NCBI RefSeq assembly: GCF_003672135.1 | Contig: NC_039511.1 | Span: 5,234,464-5,298,463 of the forward strand | DNA: 64,000 nt | Source of the DNA: Ooceraea biroi | Lineage: Eukaryota; Arthropoda; Insecta; Hymenoptera; Formicidae | Reading direction: 5' to 3' | Shown here: positions 1 through 10,800 of the stretch, in pieces | Position numbering within the stretch: the stretch's first letter is position 1 | Layout of the letters: each line of letters starts with the position of its first letter | Translations under genes and position numbers: made by a program | The notes under the pieces: generated by a model | Told to the model about the DNA's origin: nothing | Seen by the model: the letters and a program-made list of their open reading frames with translations, nothing else | Database searches by the model: none

Positions 1-184
1 CATATATTACAAGGTCACCTTTCTGAATAACCCGCACTAGGTTTCACCTGTCGCTCGTTGTTTGTTACAAAATTATTAACAAAAAAGTTTAATGACTAGA
101 GCATAATTTTACGATACCATACACGTTTACGAAAGAGTATATTTGATGGAATTTTAGCATTAAATCAGAAATAAGTTTGAGTTA

Positions 185-411
185 GGTTATATTTTCCGAA
201 ACTGGAACCCCGGACACATACGATCGTTTTCAGCCCGCTTCGCGGGAGAAAGGGAGGAAGGGGCTTTACTCCTCTCCCTCGCCGGAGCCGGTGGAACAGA
301 TTTCACCGTACAGATTTTGATTACCTGGTTCATGGTACGGATCCCGGCGAGGGGAGAGGCATCGGCAAACGAGCGTATAAGTCCGGGGCTCCACTTTCGG
401 AAAATATAACC
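185..411. mobile_element. MITE with about 45-bp terminal inverted repeats
   Basis: The left end (GGTTATATTTTCCGAAA from 185) is repeated inverted at the right end (to 411); the similarity extends about 45 bp inward with a few mismatches and includes the CCCCGGAC block. A second internal pair (CCTCTCCCTCGCCGG near 272 and its complement near 344-358) folds as well. TA dinucleotides flank both ends (183-184 and 412-413), so a TA target-site duplication is the simplest reading. There is no coding capacity. TA duplication points to a Tc1/mariner-type helper, but the family is not recognised. Confidence 0.7.
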
Positions 412-419
412 TAACCAGA

Positions 420-446
420 TTAGGTTAGGTAAGGTTAGGTTAGGTT
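420..446. repeat. TTAGG-type repeats (interstitial telomere-like)
   Basis: A run of imperfect TTAGG/TTAGGTTAGG units lies immediately right of the MITE at 185-411. TTAGG is the ancestral arthropod telomere repeat and is still used in bees and ants. The run is too short and degenerate to be a telomere; it is an interstitial copy. The MITE ends also read GTTAGGTTA outward, so the two may be related. Confidence 0.6.
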
Positions 447-447
447 A

Positions 448-2514
448 AATGACTTTCCTTCCTTCGTTCATATTCGTCGTTTATGTCTTTCAATATTCAA
501 AATAACTACTATATTTTCGAAACTTCTTTCGTTAATAACTTTTTAATAAACAATGAGCGACGGCTAAAACCTTTTATAGTCTGGAACTAGCAAAAAAGCG
601 TTTTTGTCGATTTCTCAAATTCCGACTAAAAACCTCCATATCTCCTAAACTAAACCAGATAGCCACATTTATCACTCTTTAAGTTTTGTTTATAATGATC
701 TGTAGATGAAGAATCCACGGTCAAAACTTGGCGCTCCGGAAATCGTAGTCTTGCCATGCACAATGACGAGAACTCCGGTTCTTCAGAACTATTCCGATAC
801 TCTTAAATCAAGTGTCGGATACTGTTTAATTAAGACATCGCGCCGAAATCCAAAGTTGAAATGACTTTAAAGGTTCAACCATTCAATAATTGCGTATCAC
901 GTATTCCGTTTAAGGTACGTTTTAGAGCTTCCCCCAAATTTCTTTCGCCACTTGTGCAAACGCGTACTTAGATGAGCCGTATTAGCTCCGCTGGCAATAG
1001 ACTTTCGTATCTCCCTTCTTATCAAAGTTTCGGAATACCCAAGTAACTGCAGTAGACTCCGAGGACCTGCACTTAGATCACGCGGCTTCGAAACTCTCGC
1101 CTGCGCTGGACACGGGGGTGTTTATCCGCATAGGACCTCGGTTATGCAGATTTTAGCGCGAATGCTCTCTCAACTGATTGGGTCGGCCAGGAAAGTCGTG
1201 TTATCGTGGCCAGACGAGACGTAATCTCGCCCGATTACGACTGCGTCCTCGTGCATAAGTTAGTCCGCTAATGCATAAGCGAAACTCCGCCGAAGCACTT
1301 CGGGGATTGGTCGCGTCATAATTACACATGCAAAAGAGAGAGAGAGAGAGAGAGAGAGAAAGAGCGCGTCCCCTCTTGCCCCGTCGCCATTCGGTCCGAC
1401 GTTACTTTTCATAATTTCGCCCGTTGGAACTCTGTTATCAGGCCTCGCGAGAATCTCCGTTTACCACGTAATCTAATTACGGAGGGATTATTGAATCGGC
1501 GCTCATCGCGCGCGCGGCGAGTTATTTACCGGCTGTTACAGCGTGCTGCGTCGCTTAGAATCGATTATTATATCATCCCGCCGTGTTTCATCGAGCCGGT
1601 ATGTGCGGATTTATTTCCGGTTAGGTAACCACGCGCAGCCAGCTCGGCTGTACCGATTACAGTGACGACGACATCGATAGTGCGATAATCGCGGCGTATC
1701 AGCACGAACGGCGATCTTTCGTTTCAAAATGCGGAACGGTCGCACGGAAAGAAAAAGGATCCGAAGGGAAAAAAGAGGAAACGGAAAATCCGTCGTGATA
1801 AACGCAGCATGAGTTGCTGGCAGTTGCTGGGCGCGAGCGATGCCGGGAGATGCCACGATTGGATACCCTTTGGTAAGCGCAAGCAAGTAGTAGGTATCCA
1901 ACGGTCCAGAACAGGATTCTCTCTATCTCTCTCTACCTGCCGTGTGCGGCGCGATACAAACGAGCGGCGAGAAATGCATCCGATGCGTTTCCGCGAAGCG
2001 TGCACACGCACAGACCAGAAGCGGTGGGAGGATAGCGGGGTTGTAGGTGGGCGGGGGTAACACCGGATGAAATCAGAGAAACACGTGTTCGACGTGGGGG
2101 AGGCCCCGACGCGACGTGCTCACGGGCGTTTGAATGCGATTAAGCCGGTAGAGCAGCGGCAGCGGCAGCAGCAACGGCAACGGCAGTGCCAACCGGCACC
2201 GACACTGTCGTTTCTCCATCCCTCCCAACCCTCTTTTCGCGCTCACGTTTCTCCTCCGTCGTCCCTCCCACGTTTCCGGTGATCCGGTCCCATCACCGTC
2301 TTGTTCGGCGGTTTCCGCGTTTGCTCGCGGTACTTGAATTCGCGTTGCTATTTAGATCAGCGGACCGGCGCGCCGGCCATTGTTCTCGGCTTCGAATAAA
2401 TCGCGTGATTTCGGTTTCTCTTTTTTTTTTCAGAAAAACCGGCGAGTGCCAACGACGCCGCGGTACTCCCTGCTCTTACTCGCTTTCACCGGTATTTGTT
2501 TACTCGTGACATAT
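448..2514. other. Intergenic DNA left of the Harbinger element
   Basis: No gene is recognised. The left half (448-900) is AT-rich with homopolymer runs; from about 1070 it becomes CpG-rich. Frames of up to 107 codons between 1611 and 2601 have no domain, no signal peptide and no convincing splice partners, and I treat them as chance. Confidence 0.6.
1335..1359. repeat. (AG)n microsatellite
   Basis: About 12 uninterrupted AG dinucleotides, followed by an interrupted AAAGAG tail. Confidence 0.95.
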
Positions 2515-2516
2515 AA

Positions 2517-2552
2517 GGTTTGTTTTCTATTGCAGAACTGGTGCTGCACTAG
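2517..2552 (+). repeat. Left terminal inverted repeat of Harbinger element
   Basis: Pairs with 7811-7844 in inverted orientation: GGTTTGTTTTCTATTG, then AGAACTGG/TGAACTGG, then CTGCACTAG, with one small indel. The match may extend 2 bp further out (AA/TT). Confidence 0.85.
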
Positions 2553-2631
2553 AACTGAACCAGTTCCTGTGAGAACTGATGAGTGTAAGAGTGTAATTTA
2601 GCAATAAAGAACGGTTTAGTGTACGAACAAC

Positions 2632-4373
2632 ATGGCGCGTTACAGTGATTCGGTTATTCTAGAATTATTGGATTCTTCAGATGAAGATGAAGATATAAGA
2701 CCACCATTAGATCCACTAATGTTAGTTAACGATAACAATGGTAAAAAATATTATATATAAATTTAGTTTTGTTATTAAAGTTACAATATATGTAAAATAT
2801 AACCTATGTACTTTCATTTCAGAACATAATGAATTACGAGTGTTTCATCCATTGTTTGGACTTGTGCAAAGATTGCAGCACATAAAAGTACAAAATTATA
2901 TAGAGAACATTGTTTATAATTATGACGACAAAGATTTTATTATGCATTTTCGACTTTCAAGACTAATAGTGTATGAATTAATCAATAAATTTAGAACATC
3001 CATTATATTTACTTCTATAGAGGGTAAGTATATATTAACGAAAAAAACTCCAAATTAACATTTTGTTGACAATCACAAATAAACTCGTATTTTCATGCCC
3101 AATCATTATTTACTGGTAACTAGTTAACTAGTGTTTTCAAAGTTTAGATAGATGTTTTTATTTTTATTTAATTGCGGAAAAATAGCTTTTACATGTGATA
3201 GTTTTCGCTTAAAATTGCTGGTCAACAAAGTATTAATAACAATATGAACTATAACAATATGAATCAGCAAGTAGAAATTTTTTAATATACATTTTTTATT
3301 ATAAATATAGTTTGTATGTGTAATTCTTTAGATCGTGTAGAAAATGTGAAAGTATCAGCCGAAAAACACATTTTATGTTATTTGTGGTTTGTTGGGCACG
3401 AAACTGGATCGTACAGAGATGTAGCAGACCGATTTGGGATTGCATTAAGTACTTTATACTATATCATCACAAGAGTGACAGAGTTTATTATGTCCTTGGC
3501 ACCACAGTTTATAAGATATCTAACAGCAGTAGAGAAAGAAGAGACCTCAAATTACTTTCGAGAGAAAGGATTTCCTGGTATAATTGGTAATGTATTAAAA
3601 TTTATATTCATATTTTGTTAAAACTATTGTAGTCGTTATTACTATTATTCTTATACTTCTTTAGGTGCTATAGATGGTAGCCATATAAGGATCGATAAAC
3701 CAGTGCTAGATGCTGATTCTTATATAAATCGGAAGCAATATTTTTCCATACACCTACAAGGAATAGTTAACCAACATTTAAAGTTTATCGATGTATTTAT
3801 TGGTTACCCCGATTCGGTACATGATGCTAGAGTTTTTAAAAATTCTACAATATTTAATGATTTATATGCAGTTTGTGGAGGTTAGTTAGAAATGATAAAT
3901 AGTTAAACAGATAAATCATATAAGCTAAAAACATATTTAATTAAATATCAATATTATTATATAGATAATTACTTCTTGTTGGGGGATAGTGCGTATCCTT
4001 GTTTATCCTAATTGATCGTCCCATTTAAGGATAATGGACATTTAACACGAGCTCAAAGAAGATTTAACCAAAAATTAAGTTCGTGCCGAGTTGTTGAAAA
4101 CGCGTTTGGATGCTTGAAACAGCGATTTCGTCAATTTTATCATTTTAAATTAAGGAACATTCCACGAATGGTACGTGTAATACATGCATGTGTGTGTTAC
4201 ACAATATGGCCAATGTACAAGATTTACAAGTGTTTGAAGCTCCTATAAACTATGAAGAAGCAGATTTTGATGCACAAAAGCAACAACATATTGAACATAT
4301 TAACGAAGTACCAAGAGTACAAGAAACAGGCATAGATAAACGGAATCAATTATGTGATCTATTAAATCATTGA
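2632..4373 (+). pseudogene. HARBI1-like DDE transposase, broken (stop plus frameshift), 5 exons
   Basis: Reading through splice sites gives exons 2632-2740, 2823-3023, 3332-3586 (or from 3311, same frame), 3665-3880 and 3965-4373, all with GT-AG borders and matching phases. The product would be about 396 residues, near the family's 350-450. A helix-turn-helix-like segment (YRDVADRFGIALSTLYYII) is in exon 3. The DDE catalytic core shows the first Asp in AIDGSHI, the second in YPDSVHDARVF and the Glu in VVENAFGCLKQRFR; the C-terminal VLHNMAN block is typical of Harbinger nucleases. Two lesions: a TAA at 4009-4011 inside exon 5, where relatives usually have an aromatic codon, and a 1-nt loss near 4180-4190 that puts VLHNMAN in another frame. 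The start is the first ATG after the left repeat and leads into an acidic N-terminus. Splice sites look undamaged, so decay is recent. Confidence 0.88.
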
Positions 4374-4409
4374 AGAATATATTAAGAATGCTAATGTGTT
4401 ACTGTAATT

Positions 4410-4415
4410 TTTATT
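4410..4415 (-). terminator. Poly(A) signal for the Myb/SANT-like gene
   Basis: AATAAA on the minus strand, about 175 nt past the stop codon at 4588. It lies inside the 3' flank of the converging transposase gene, so the two transcripts would overlap at their tails. Confidence 0.45.
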
Positions 4416-4453
4416 GTGTGAATAATTTTAACATATGTAGTAGAATACACGTC

Positions 4454-4459
4454 AATAAA
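4454..4459 (+). terminator. Poly(A) signal for the Harbinger transposase
   Basis: AATAAA on the plus strand about 80 nt after the transposase stop at 4373, in an AT-rich stretch with a second copy nearby (about 4468). Confidence 0.5.
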
Positions 4460-6140
4460 TATTTAATAATAAATATGCTTTAGATACATAAACGAAATGT
4501 CTATCAATAATGTCAACAATGAAATAGATGTTTTTTAATACAAAACAAAACGTAATATTCTTTCTTCCTTTTTCCTACAAACATGCATTATATCTTTGGG
4601 TACAAAGTATTTAAAGTATGATTTTTTGTACAACAAAAAATAAAAAAATTCAGTCTTGCAGTTGCAAGTATACATATAACCTTATGCCTTTTTACTCTAC
4701 ACTTTGTTTGCAAGAATTCCCGCAACAGTTGATTCCTCTCCTCTCTTAACTTATTTGCAATTATCAATTGCTCATGTGTTTTTTGTAGGGAGTCTTCCCA
4801 TGACTTTCTCATTTGCTTGTATTCGTCCAATGTTTCTCGTAGCATCTCACATTTTTTATAATTGTCTTCATGTATGTCCTTCGTTAGGTTTTCAAGCTAT
4901 CTTGACACATATGCAACATTCGTGCCGTTGTACCCATTTTTCTCTTACTTATTGCCTATTTTAAATGAATATAAATTGTTATTACTTTGTCATAAGAAAA
5001 TATTACAATAAATAAATAATTTGACCACACAAAGTATATAGAATAATAGTATATCTAAACCTGTATCATTTTCCACTTACTTTGCAAGTATCGGTAGTGT
5101 CACTTACACTGCTTGCAACATCCATCGATGCATTATCCAACGATATATTATCCATCGATGCATTAGATTCAAATTGCAATGTTGCATTATCGTTTACAGG
5201 TATCTCAGTTGTTATTTTTCTATTTAAACTATTATAATTATTTTCTATATCTGAATGCACTTCAGAACTGTAACATTTGAAAAAGTGAATAAAGCTATCT
5301 CATATGGAAAATGTTGTATAGATTTTTACATATATTATATCATTAGCAAAGCAAAACATATATTGATTTATTTACATTATATAATATTATGATTAATGAG
5401 ATATATGCTAATATCTTAGAAAAATTAGTTCTCCTTATTTAAATGAAATAGCAAACTTACGAAGATGTGGTTGCTGCACCTTGTTTTGCAATTATACCTT
5501 TATTTCCCAATAACATTAAAGGCTCAATATTATGTTTTTCCCCAAGTAATTCTGTCAACTCTCTAAAAATAAATGCATTTTATATTATGTATTAATTCTT
5601 TGTAAATTTGTACATTAATAAACACTTACCTCTCATAGGGACAACTTATTTTATTTCTACCAGTTTTTTTATTATGTGTTACAATGTTCTTGAATGATCG
5701 TTCTAACGACTTAAATTTGTTTTCCACTTGTATGCAAGACACATTATATCCGTTTATTTTCATTTCCTCAGAAATTTTTTGCCATAGAATTTTTTTTGTT
5801 TTTATTTTTCTCAGTGAAACAAGATCTTTTTTATCTTTATATAAACATAAGAACAATTTTATGCTTGCATCTGTCCAAGAGAAAGATCCTTCATGTAACT
5901 TTTCAGGTTCACTTTTATTTGTACTCTTTTCAGAGCTTACCACGTTATTTTCATTTTCTAATATGTTAACATTTCCTTGTACATTCTTATGTAAGGGTAT
6001 TATTAATTCTTTGTTATCAAAAAAGCAGTGAATAGTGTCACACGTAAAATCAATTTCATTGTATGCAATTTGAAATTGTAGCCCTCCTGAAAATGTATGA
6101 TATTTTATTAATTTTAATATTGTGCTGTTGATTACGTTTA

Positions 6141-6261
6141 CACGTCACCTTTAATCGAGTTTAATAACATCTCCATTAATAACTCCATTCTTCAAAAGAG
6201 TAGCTGTAATTGGTCAGTCTTAGAACTACAGATGTTATTAAACCTGATTAAAGGTGACGTG
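6141..6261. mobile_element. Small MITE in intron 1 of the Myb/SANT-like gene
   Basis: The ends CACGTCACCTTTAATC and its complement, extended by TTTAATAACATCT/AGATGTTATTAAA inside, form about 35-bp inverted repeats around a short core. TA flanks both sides (6139-6140, 6262-6263). It lies 55 nt upstream of the exon 2 splice acceptor (6087) without disturbing it. Confidence 0.7.
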
Positions 6262-6352
6262 TAAATATATGTCATTTATATGCAAATGTAAGCTAATATT
6301 CACATAGTTGTACATAATCTGTAATCCTTGATTGATATTATAATTAATCATA

Positions 6353-7220
6353 GGCCGGTATTCATAGTCGAATCTTATATTTAAGACCGTCTTAAGGGGG
6401 GAGCCTGCTTTAGAACGCTGAAAATAAGGTATATTTTACGAATTGTTTTTGGAAAAACTATACAGCGGATCATTATAAAACTTTGATGCATTTATTAGTA
6501 CATGTTTAAAGATAAAAAAAATTATTTTTTGATTTGAATATATCGCTTGTAGAGGTCGTCCTGGAGAAATCTTAGTGCAGCCGCGTCGCCGGCATTGCAA
6601 ATTGGTGAGCATTCTCCTGCCTCCAAATTTCGTCTAAACTGAAAAATTGAAATATGTTCTCGTTATTTATGAATTCCCATCGTCGATGAACCAAAGAGAG
6701 AAGAAAAAAGTTGAAAAGTGTCAAAATGGTGGAGCTTAGAACACAAAAGTACGATTTTTAGGCAAAGTTTTTGAACTTTTTCATGCAAAAATAATTGTTT
6801 AACTTAATGTTTTTATGAATATTAAAGGTTCATCGACGATGGGAATTCATAAATAACAAAAAAATATTTCAATTTTTCAGTTTGGATGAAATTTGGAGGC
6901 AGGAGAATGCTCACCAATTTACAATGCCGGCTGCACTAAGATGCCTCCAGGACGACCTCTACAGGCGATATATTCAAATCAAAAAATAATTTTTTTTATC
7001 TTTAAACATGTACTAATAAATGCATCAAAGTTTTATAATGATCCGCTGTATAGTTTCTCCACAAAAATTCGTAAAATTATACCTTATTTTCAACGTTCTA
7101 AAGCAGGCTCCCCCCTTAAGTGTATCTTCAGATACTCCATAGCCAATGAAATGATCATACAGCATCTTCAGATAAACTTAAGACGGTCTTAAATATAAGA
7201 TTCGACTATGAATACCGGCC
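6353..7220. mobile_element. MITE with ATA target duplication, split by a nested foldback
   Basis: Outer inverted repeats of about 43 bp (GGCCGGTATTCATAGTCG inward to the GACCGTCTTAA block) run 6353-6395 and, inverted, up to 7220. ATA flanks both sides (6350-6352 and 7221-7223). Without the nested element at 6396-7115 and its TTAA duplication, the MITE is about 144 bp; its core has an inverted TATCTTCAGATA-like motif. A 3-bp duplication fits a Harbinger-type helper. Confidence 0.8.
6396..7115. mobile_element. TTAA-flanked foldback element, 720 bp
   Basis: Ends GGGGGGAGCCTGCTTTAGAACG and its complement, with arms of roughly 300 bp pairing along their whole length (for example GGAGGCAGGAGAATGCTCACC against its complement near 6605) around an unpaired centre of about 130 bp. 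TTAA is duplicated exactly at 6392-6395 and 7116-7119. There is no protein. TTAA targeting plus GGG ends resembles Kolobok more than piggyBac (whose ends start with CCC); that family call is inference. It sits inside the MITE at 6353-7220. Confidence 0.8.
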
Positions 7221-7810
7221 ATAGATTTACACATAAGTACAGATTTATTCTTAGATTATTGTCTTGGATTATACAACTATTAATACCAGGATTAGATAGA
7301 ATAATCTGAATACCTTCAGAAATACATGTGGCAAATCCATTTTCGTCGACTAAAATGTTTCCCACTGCGTCCGTTCTTAAATTTGCCATTTCTTGTATGC
7401 TTGACATTGCTTTTATTAAGATCTTCTCGTGATAACTAAAAATATGTGTAGTATTGTTATTTTATATAAGTCAGCATGACATTTTCTAACCTTAAAAATT
7501 TTATATTACAAAGAAATAGTGACGATTTTTACTCGTATTTCAAATTTTTATGTTATGTATTAACATATCTTAAAGTATTTTGTATGTCTATTTCCATATT
7601 TACTGTTAAACTTGTTATTAAAATGCAACTCACATTTTGAATTAACCGCCGATACTCTCAATTTTCAGTTCTTGAACTCCTGCACTGACTTCAAACCCAG
7701 TGCAACCAGTTCAGTGAATTGTTGCACTGAGTTTGGCTGCACTGCAATAACGAACAGAAGTAATGACACCAGTTCTGCAATAGAAAACGTTTCAGTGTAC
7801 ACTTTTTGAA

Positions 7811-7844
7811 CTAGTGCAGCCAGTTCAGCAATAGAAAACAAACC
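7811..7844 (-). repeat. Right terminal inverted repeat of Harbinger element
   Basis: Inverted partner of 2517-2552. A second, internal copy of the outer 20 bp lies in the same orientation at 7769-7788, so this end carries two stacked terminal sequences. Confidence 0.85.
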
Positions 7845-7846
7845 TT

Positions 7847-10800
7847 TTATTCGGGTATTATTTGGACTTGTCGAATTTATGTCACAAAGAAAGCAACCCG
7901 GCGGCGCATGTCGGCCAATCTTGCCCGACGGGCTTTCTCTTCCCGTCCCGCGAGAACTCGATGACCGTGTACAGGTGACGAACAAGAGGCTCTTTCTAAC
8001 GAGTTCTTTTCCCAAGGTCTTGCAGCTAGTTTTTTTCCGCCTCTCGCGCAAGGCCATTGTTCCCCTTCGGCAATAAGTTGTATTCGAATTGCAAATAAGT
8101 GGAATTTCTTCTCACTTTTCGAGTTGCGTGTTGCGCTATATTTTATGGGACTTGTCTGCAACTCTTATACGTAACAGTTAAAAAGTATGTGGCATTATGA
8201 CCAGAAAGAGTTCAAGGATTTCAAGATTCTTGAGATCTTATGTGTAAATTAATATCGCTTTATTTTGTACTAACAAGTGGATTCTGTTGAATAAAACGTA
8301 AAAACTTTCTAAAATTACTTTTCGAAAATTTATGAAATAATATCGATATTAAATGTAAAACGATTCTATCTCGTTATGTTTATATTTGTTAGAAATTAGA
8401 GATCACCTTTTTGACATGTTATCGTAAATTTTCCATAAAAGTGCGATAGACAGGCAGCGATGCATAAAAAATAGAATTTCGAGAGCCAGATTGAAAGCCA
8501 AAACCCATTGGAATAACTGTGAATAATCAAGCGCGAGGGTATATGCATCCATTTCGCGGGGTTGCAGCTCGGTGCAGCCGCATTGTGTGCACTGCCGAAG
8601 CGCAATATATCAGAGAGAAAAAATACTGCCGGATTAACCATAAACCAAGATGATTTTTAGCTGCACGGATTATTTATAACACGTTCAAACAAGATTCTTT
8701 GAAATAAATGCTTGTTCAACGATGTGTATTTGGTAACCAGTCATAATACTAACTTTGTGTGCTATAGAAATGTCTGCATTTATTAAATGTTAAAAAAATC
8801 TAGGCAAAGTCTAGAATGGTAAATTATTTATAATAAATTTTCATAAAAGAAACATATATGTACTATCTTACATGTTTTTAATAAAGTGAAAAGATCTTTC
8901 GTAAGTTTGTTATATTTAAATATATTTCACATTTTATTCTTTGTTCGTGCGTGATTATGAAAATTACTATTCCAATGAGTTTTCTTAGTAAATTTACTAT
9001 CGATATTTATATGTCGATATATATTTTTTCTCGTTTCATAATTATTTCTTGATCTCTATCTCTTATATAAATAAATAAGCAATAAACGTAGCTTATCGTT
9101 AACATTCATGCAAAAATAGCTTAAAATTTAGTCAATAGTTTAGTCAAAAGAGGATCAATGTAAGTTTGTTACAAGAAGCGGGCGACTCCAACGCCTGGCA
9201 CCAAAGATTCATTGTCGAATGTACTCGGGCATCGAAATCTCCAATACTAGTCCAACTGCCACTTTTGGCTCTCTTTTTCAGTCGTCAGGGAAGCTGAGTT
9301 TACTATTGAGTGGCTCTGTTTCCATCGAGAAATTTCCGGTATATCCATAAGAAATTCATTCATCGTGTAACGTTGCTTTTCTCTCGCCTCTAAAGATTCT
9401 AACTATGATAGCTGTACTAAATTCCATTTGGCATTAATAGACTGCTGTTTGGCATTTTAAAGTTTTTATTATTGCAGTTCCATTATTACATTTTAGCATT
9501 AGTTTGTATAATGTAACTTAATAGCCTGATATGTTGAGAAATCTGCATTTCGCCTGGATTTTCAAATATTATTCGCGTGAACACGGATACGCGTTCCGTG
9601 TTTCGATGCATTAATTACGTGTTACATCAGGGACGTTTGCATAATGCGCTGTAGATAGAATTACATTAAACGATATAATAACAGAAGCATTAAGGCTCTA
9701 TTTAATGCCTCGCATTCCTAGATTAAATGTCAATCATTATTGGATTCGGGAAGTTGTTGAAATCATCGATGGAATCGTATTTTATCAATATTCATAACGA
9801 AGTCGGAAATTAATGATTGTGAAGAAAGATAATTAGGCGATAAGGCATAGTTCCCGGCGCAAGCCGGGTTATTTTGCTCTGCCAAAGTAATTAGTATTCC
9901 ATAAATAGTTAAGTTACTATTTAATTAACGATATGAAAATTAATTAATACGTACAAATCATCGTGTTAAACAATCGAATAGAATTAAATTTGCATTTGGT
10001 TTGATCCAGCGCCGGTTGCATAAACTGTTTCGCCGCGCGACGATTATATTCGTCAAATGATTGTTTATTTCATAATTAATTGTCATGCGCGCAGGAACAA
10101 GTAAAATTTGAGTTTCTGTTGATATTTACTTTACGGAGTACTTTATATGGTACGAAAACGTAACATTGTATTTTGGTCAAATATCCTTTACGCGATTATT
10201 CCACGCACCCTTCATTACTCGCTCTCCCCGTTGCCCTCTCGTTTCTCGCTCACATCGGTGTGCGGTAATGCATCCCCGTGATAAGGTACAGCATTCGCCC
10301 GTATCGATATCGACGAGAAAACAGGGAGGTGGCAGACGAAATAGGGTGGGATTGGTTGTGCGTCCGGCCGGGAATTTTGCTCTCGACCCGCTCCCGAAAC
10401 ACGCGAAATATCATCGACGTCTGTGCCCCGCGGGTCTGTCCCGTCATTGGTCGTCGAAAATTAACATGCGAACGACCAGGAAATATTGCACGAATTAAAA
10501 AACCGAGCAAAATGGAGAGAAAGCGCGAGCGCGCGCGTGCCTGTGAAGAGGAAGCGAAAATAAAAATCGGAGGGTGCGCCTTCGTGCGTTCCACTTTTTT
10601 TCTCCTCCCTCGTTCGATCCTAGAGGCTGCTGGCGGTTCTGCGCTTCTCTGTATCTTGTCCGTTTTTGCACGCGAAATCACGTCAATCATCCGTGCGCAT
10701 CCGCCGTCGCAAGATTTCTTTCATTACATGCGCGCGATATTCCTGGGAATTGCGAATTCTCATAATTCGTTTTAATTGCGTGTGTATCTCTCTATATTTT

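Larger units (their letters stand above)
4588..7407 (-). pseudogene. Myb/SANT-like DNA-binding partner of Harbinger transposase, broken, 5 exons
   Basis: Exons read on the minus strand: 7407-7314, 6086-5630, 5562-5461, 5267-5081 and 4955-4588, all GT-AG with phases that join exactly; the product would be about 402 residues. Exon 1 encodes the N-terminus (MSSIQEM start). Exon 2 holds the trihelix/Myb-like domain: FSWTDASIKLFLCLYKDKK, then the W-x-x-I and GYNVSCIQVENKFKSLERSFK blocks. Exon 5 is a lysine/glutamate-rich coiled-coil-like tail. The partner protein binds transposon ends and carries the transposase to the nucleus in studied Harbingers. Damage: one A is missing from an A run (plus-strand T run 4889-4892), which shifts the frame early in exon 5. 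The first intron (7313-6087) is swollen to 1.2 kb by three inserted elements; no splice site is hit. Confidence 0.85.
2517..7844. mobile_element. PIF/Harbinger DNA transposon, about 5.3 kb, with two genes
   Basis: Terminal inverted repeats (2517-2552 and 7811-7844, outermost GGTTTGTTTTCTATTG) bound a block with the standard PIF/Harbinger gene pair: a HARBI1-like DDE transposase on the plus strand and a Myb/SANT-like protein on the minus strand, converging tail to tail near 4400-4590. In this superfamily the Myb-like protein is needed for nuclear import and end binding of the transposase. Subterminal DNA on the right (7660-7800) is full of AGTTC/GCACTG motifs, including a second internal copy of the terminal sequence at 7769-7788. 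No clean 3-bp target duplication is visible (the flanks read TAA on the left and TTT on the right). Three younger insertions sit in the intron of the Myb-like gene. Both genes are broken, so the copy is not autonomous now. Confidence 0.9.

Noticed and set aside
420..446. True telomere
   Set aside because: The run is only about 27 bp, degenerate, and has unique sequence on both sides.
10250..10775. Overlapping 146- and 165-codon frames on opposite strands
   Set aside because: CpG-rich DNA opens both strands; neither product shows a domain, signal peptide or splice partner.
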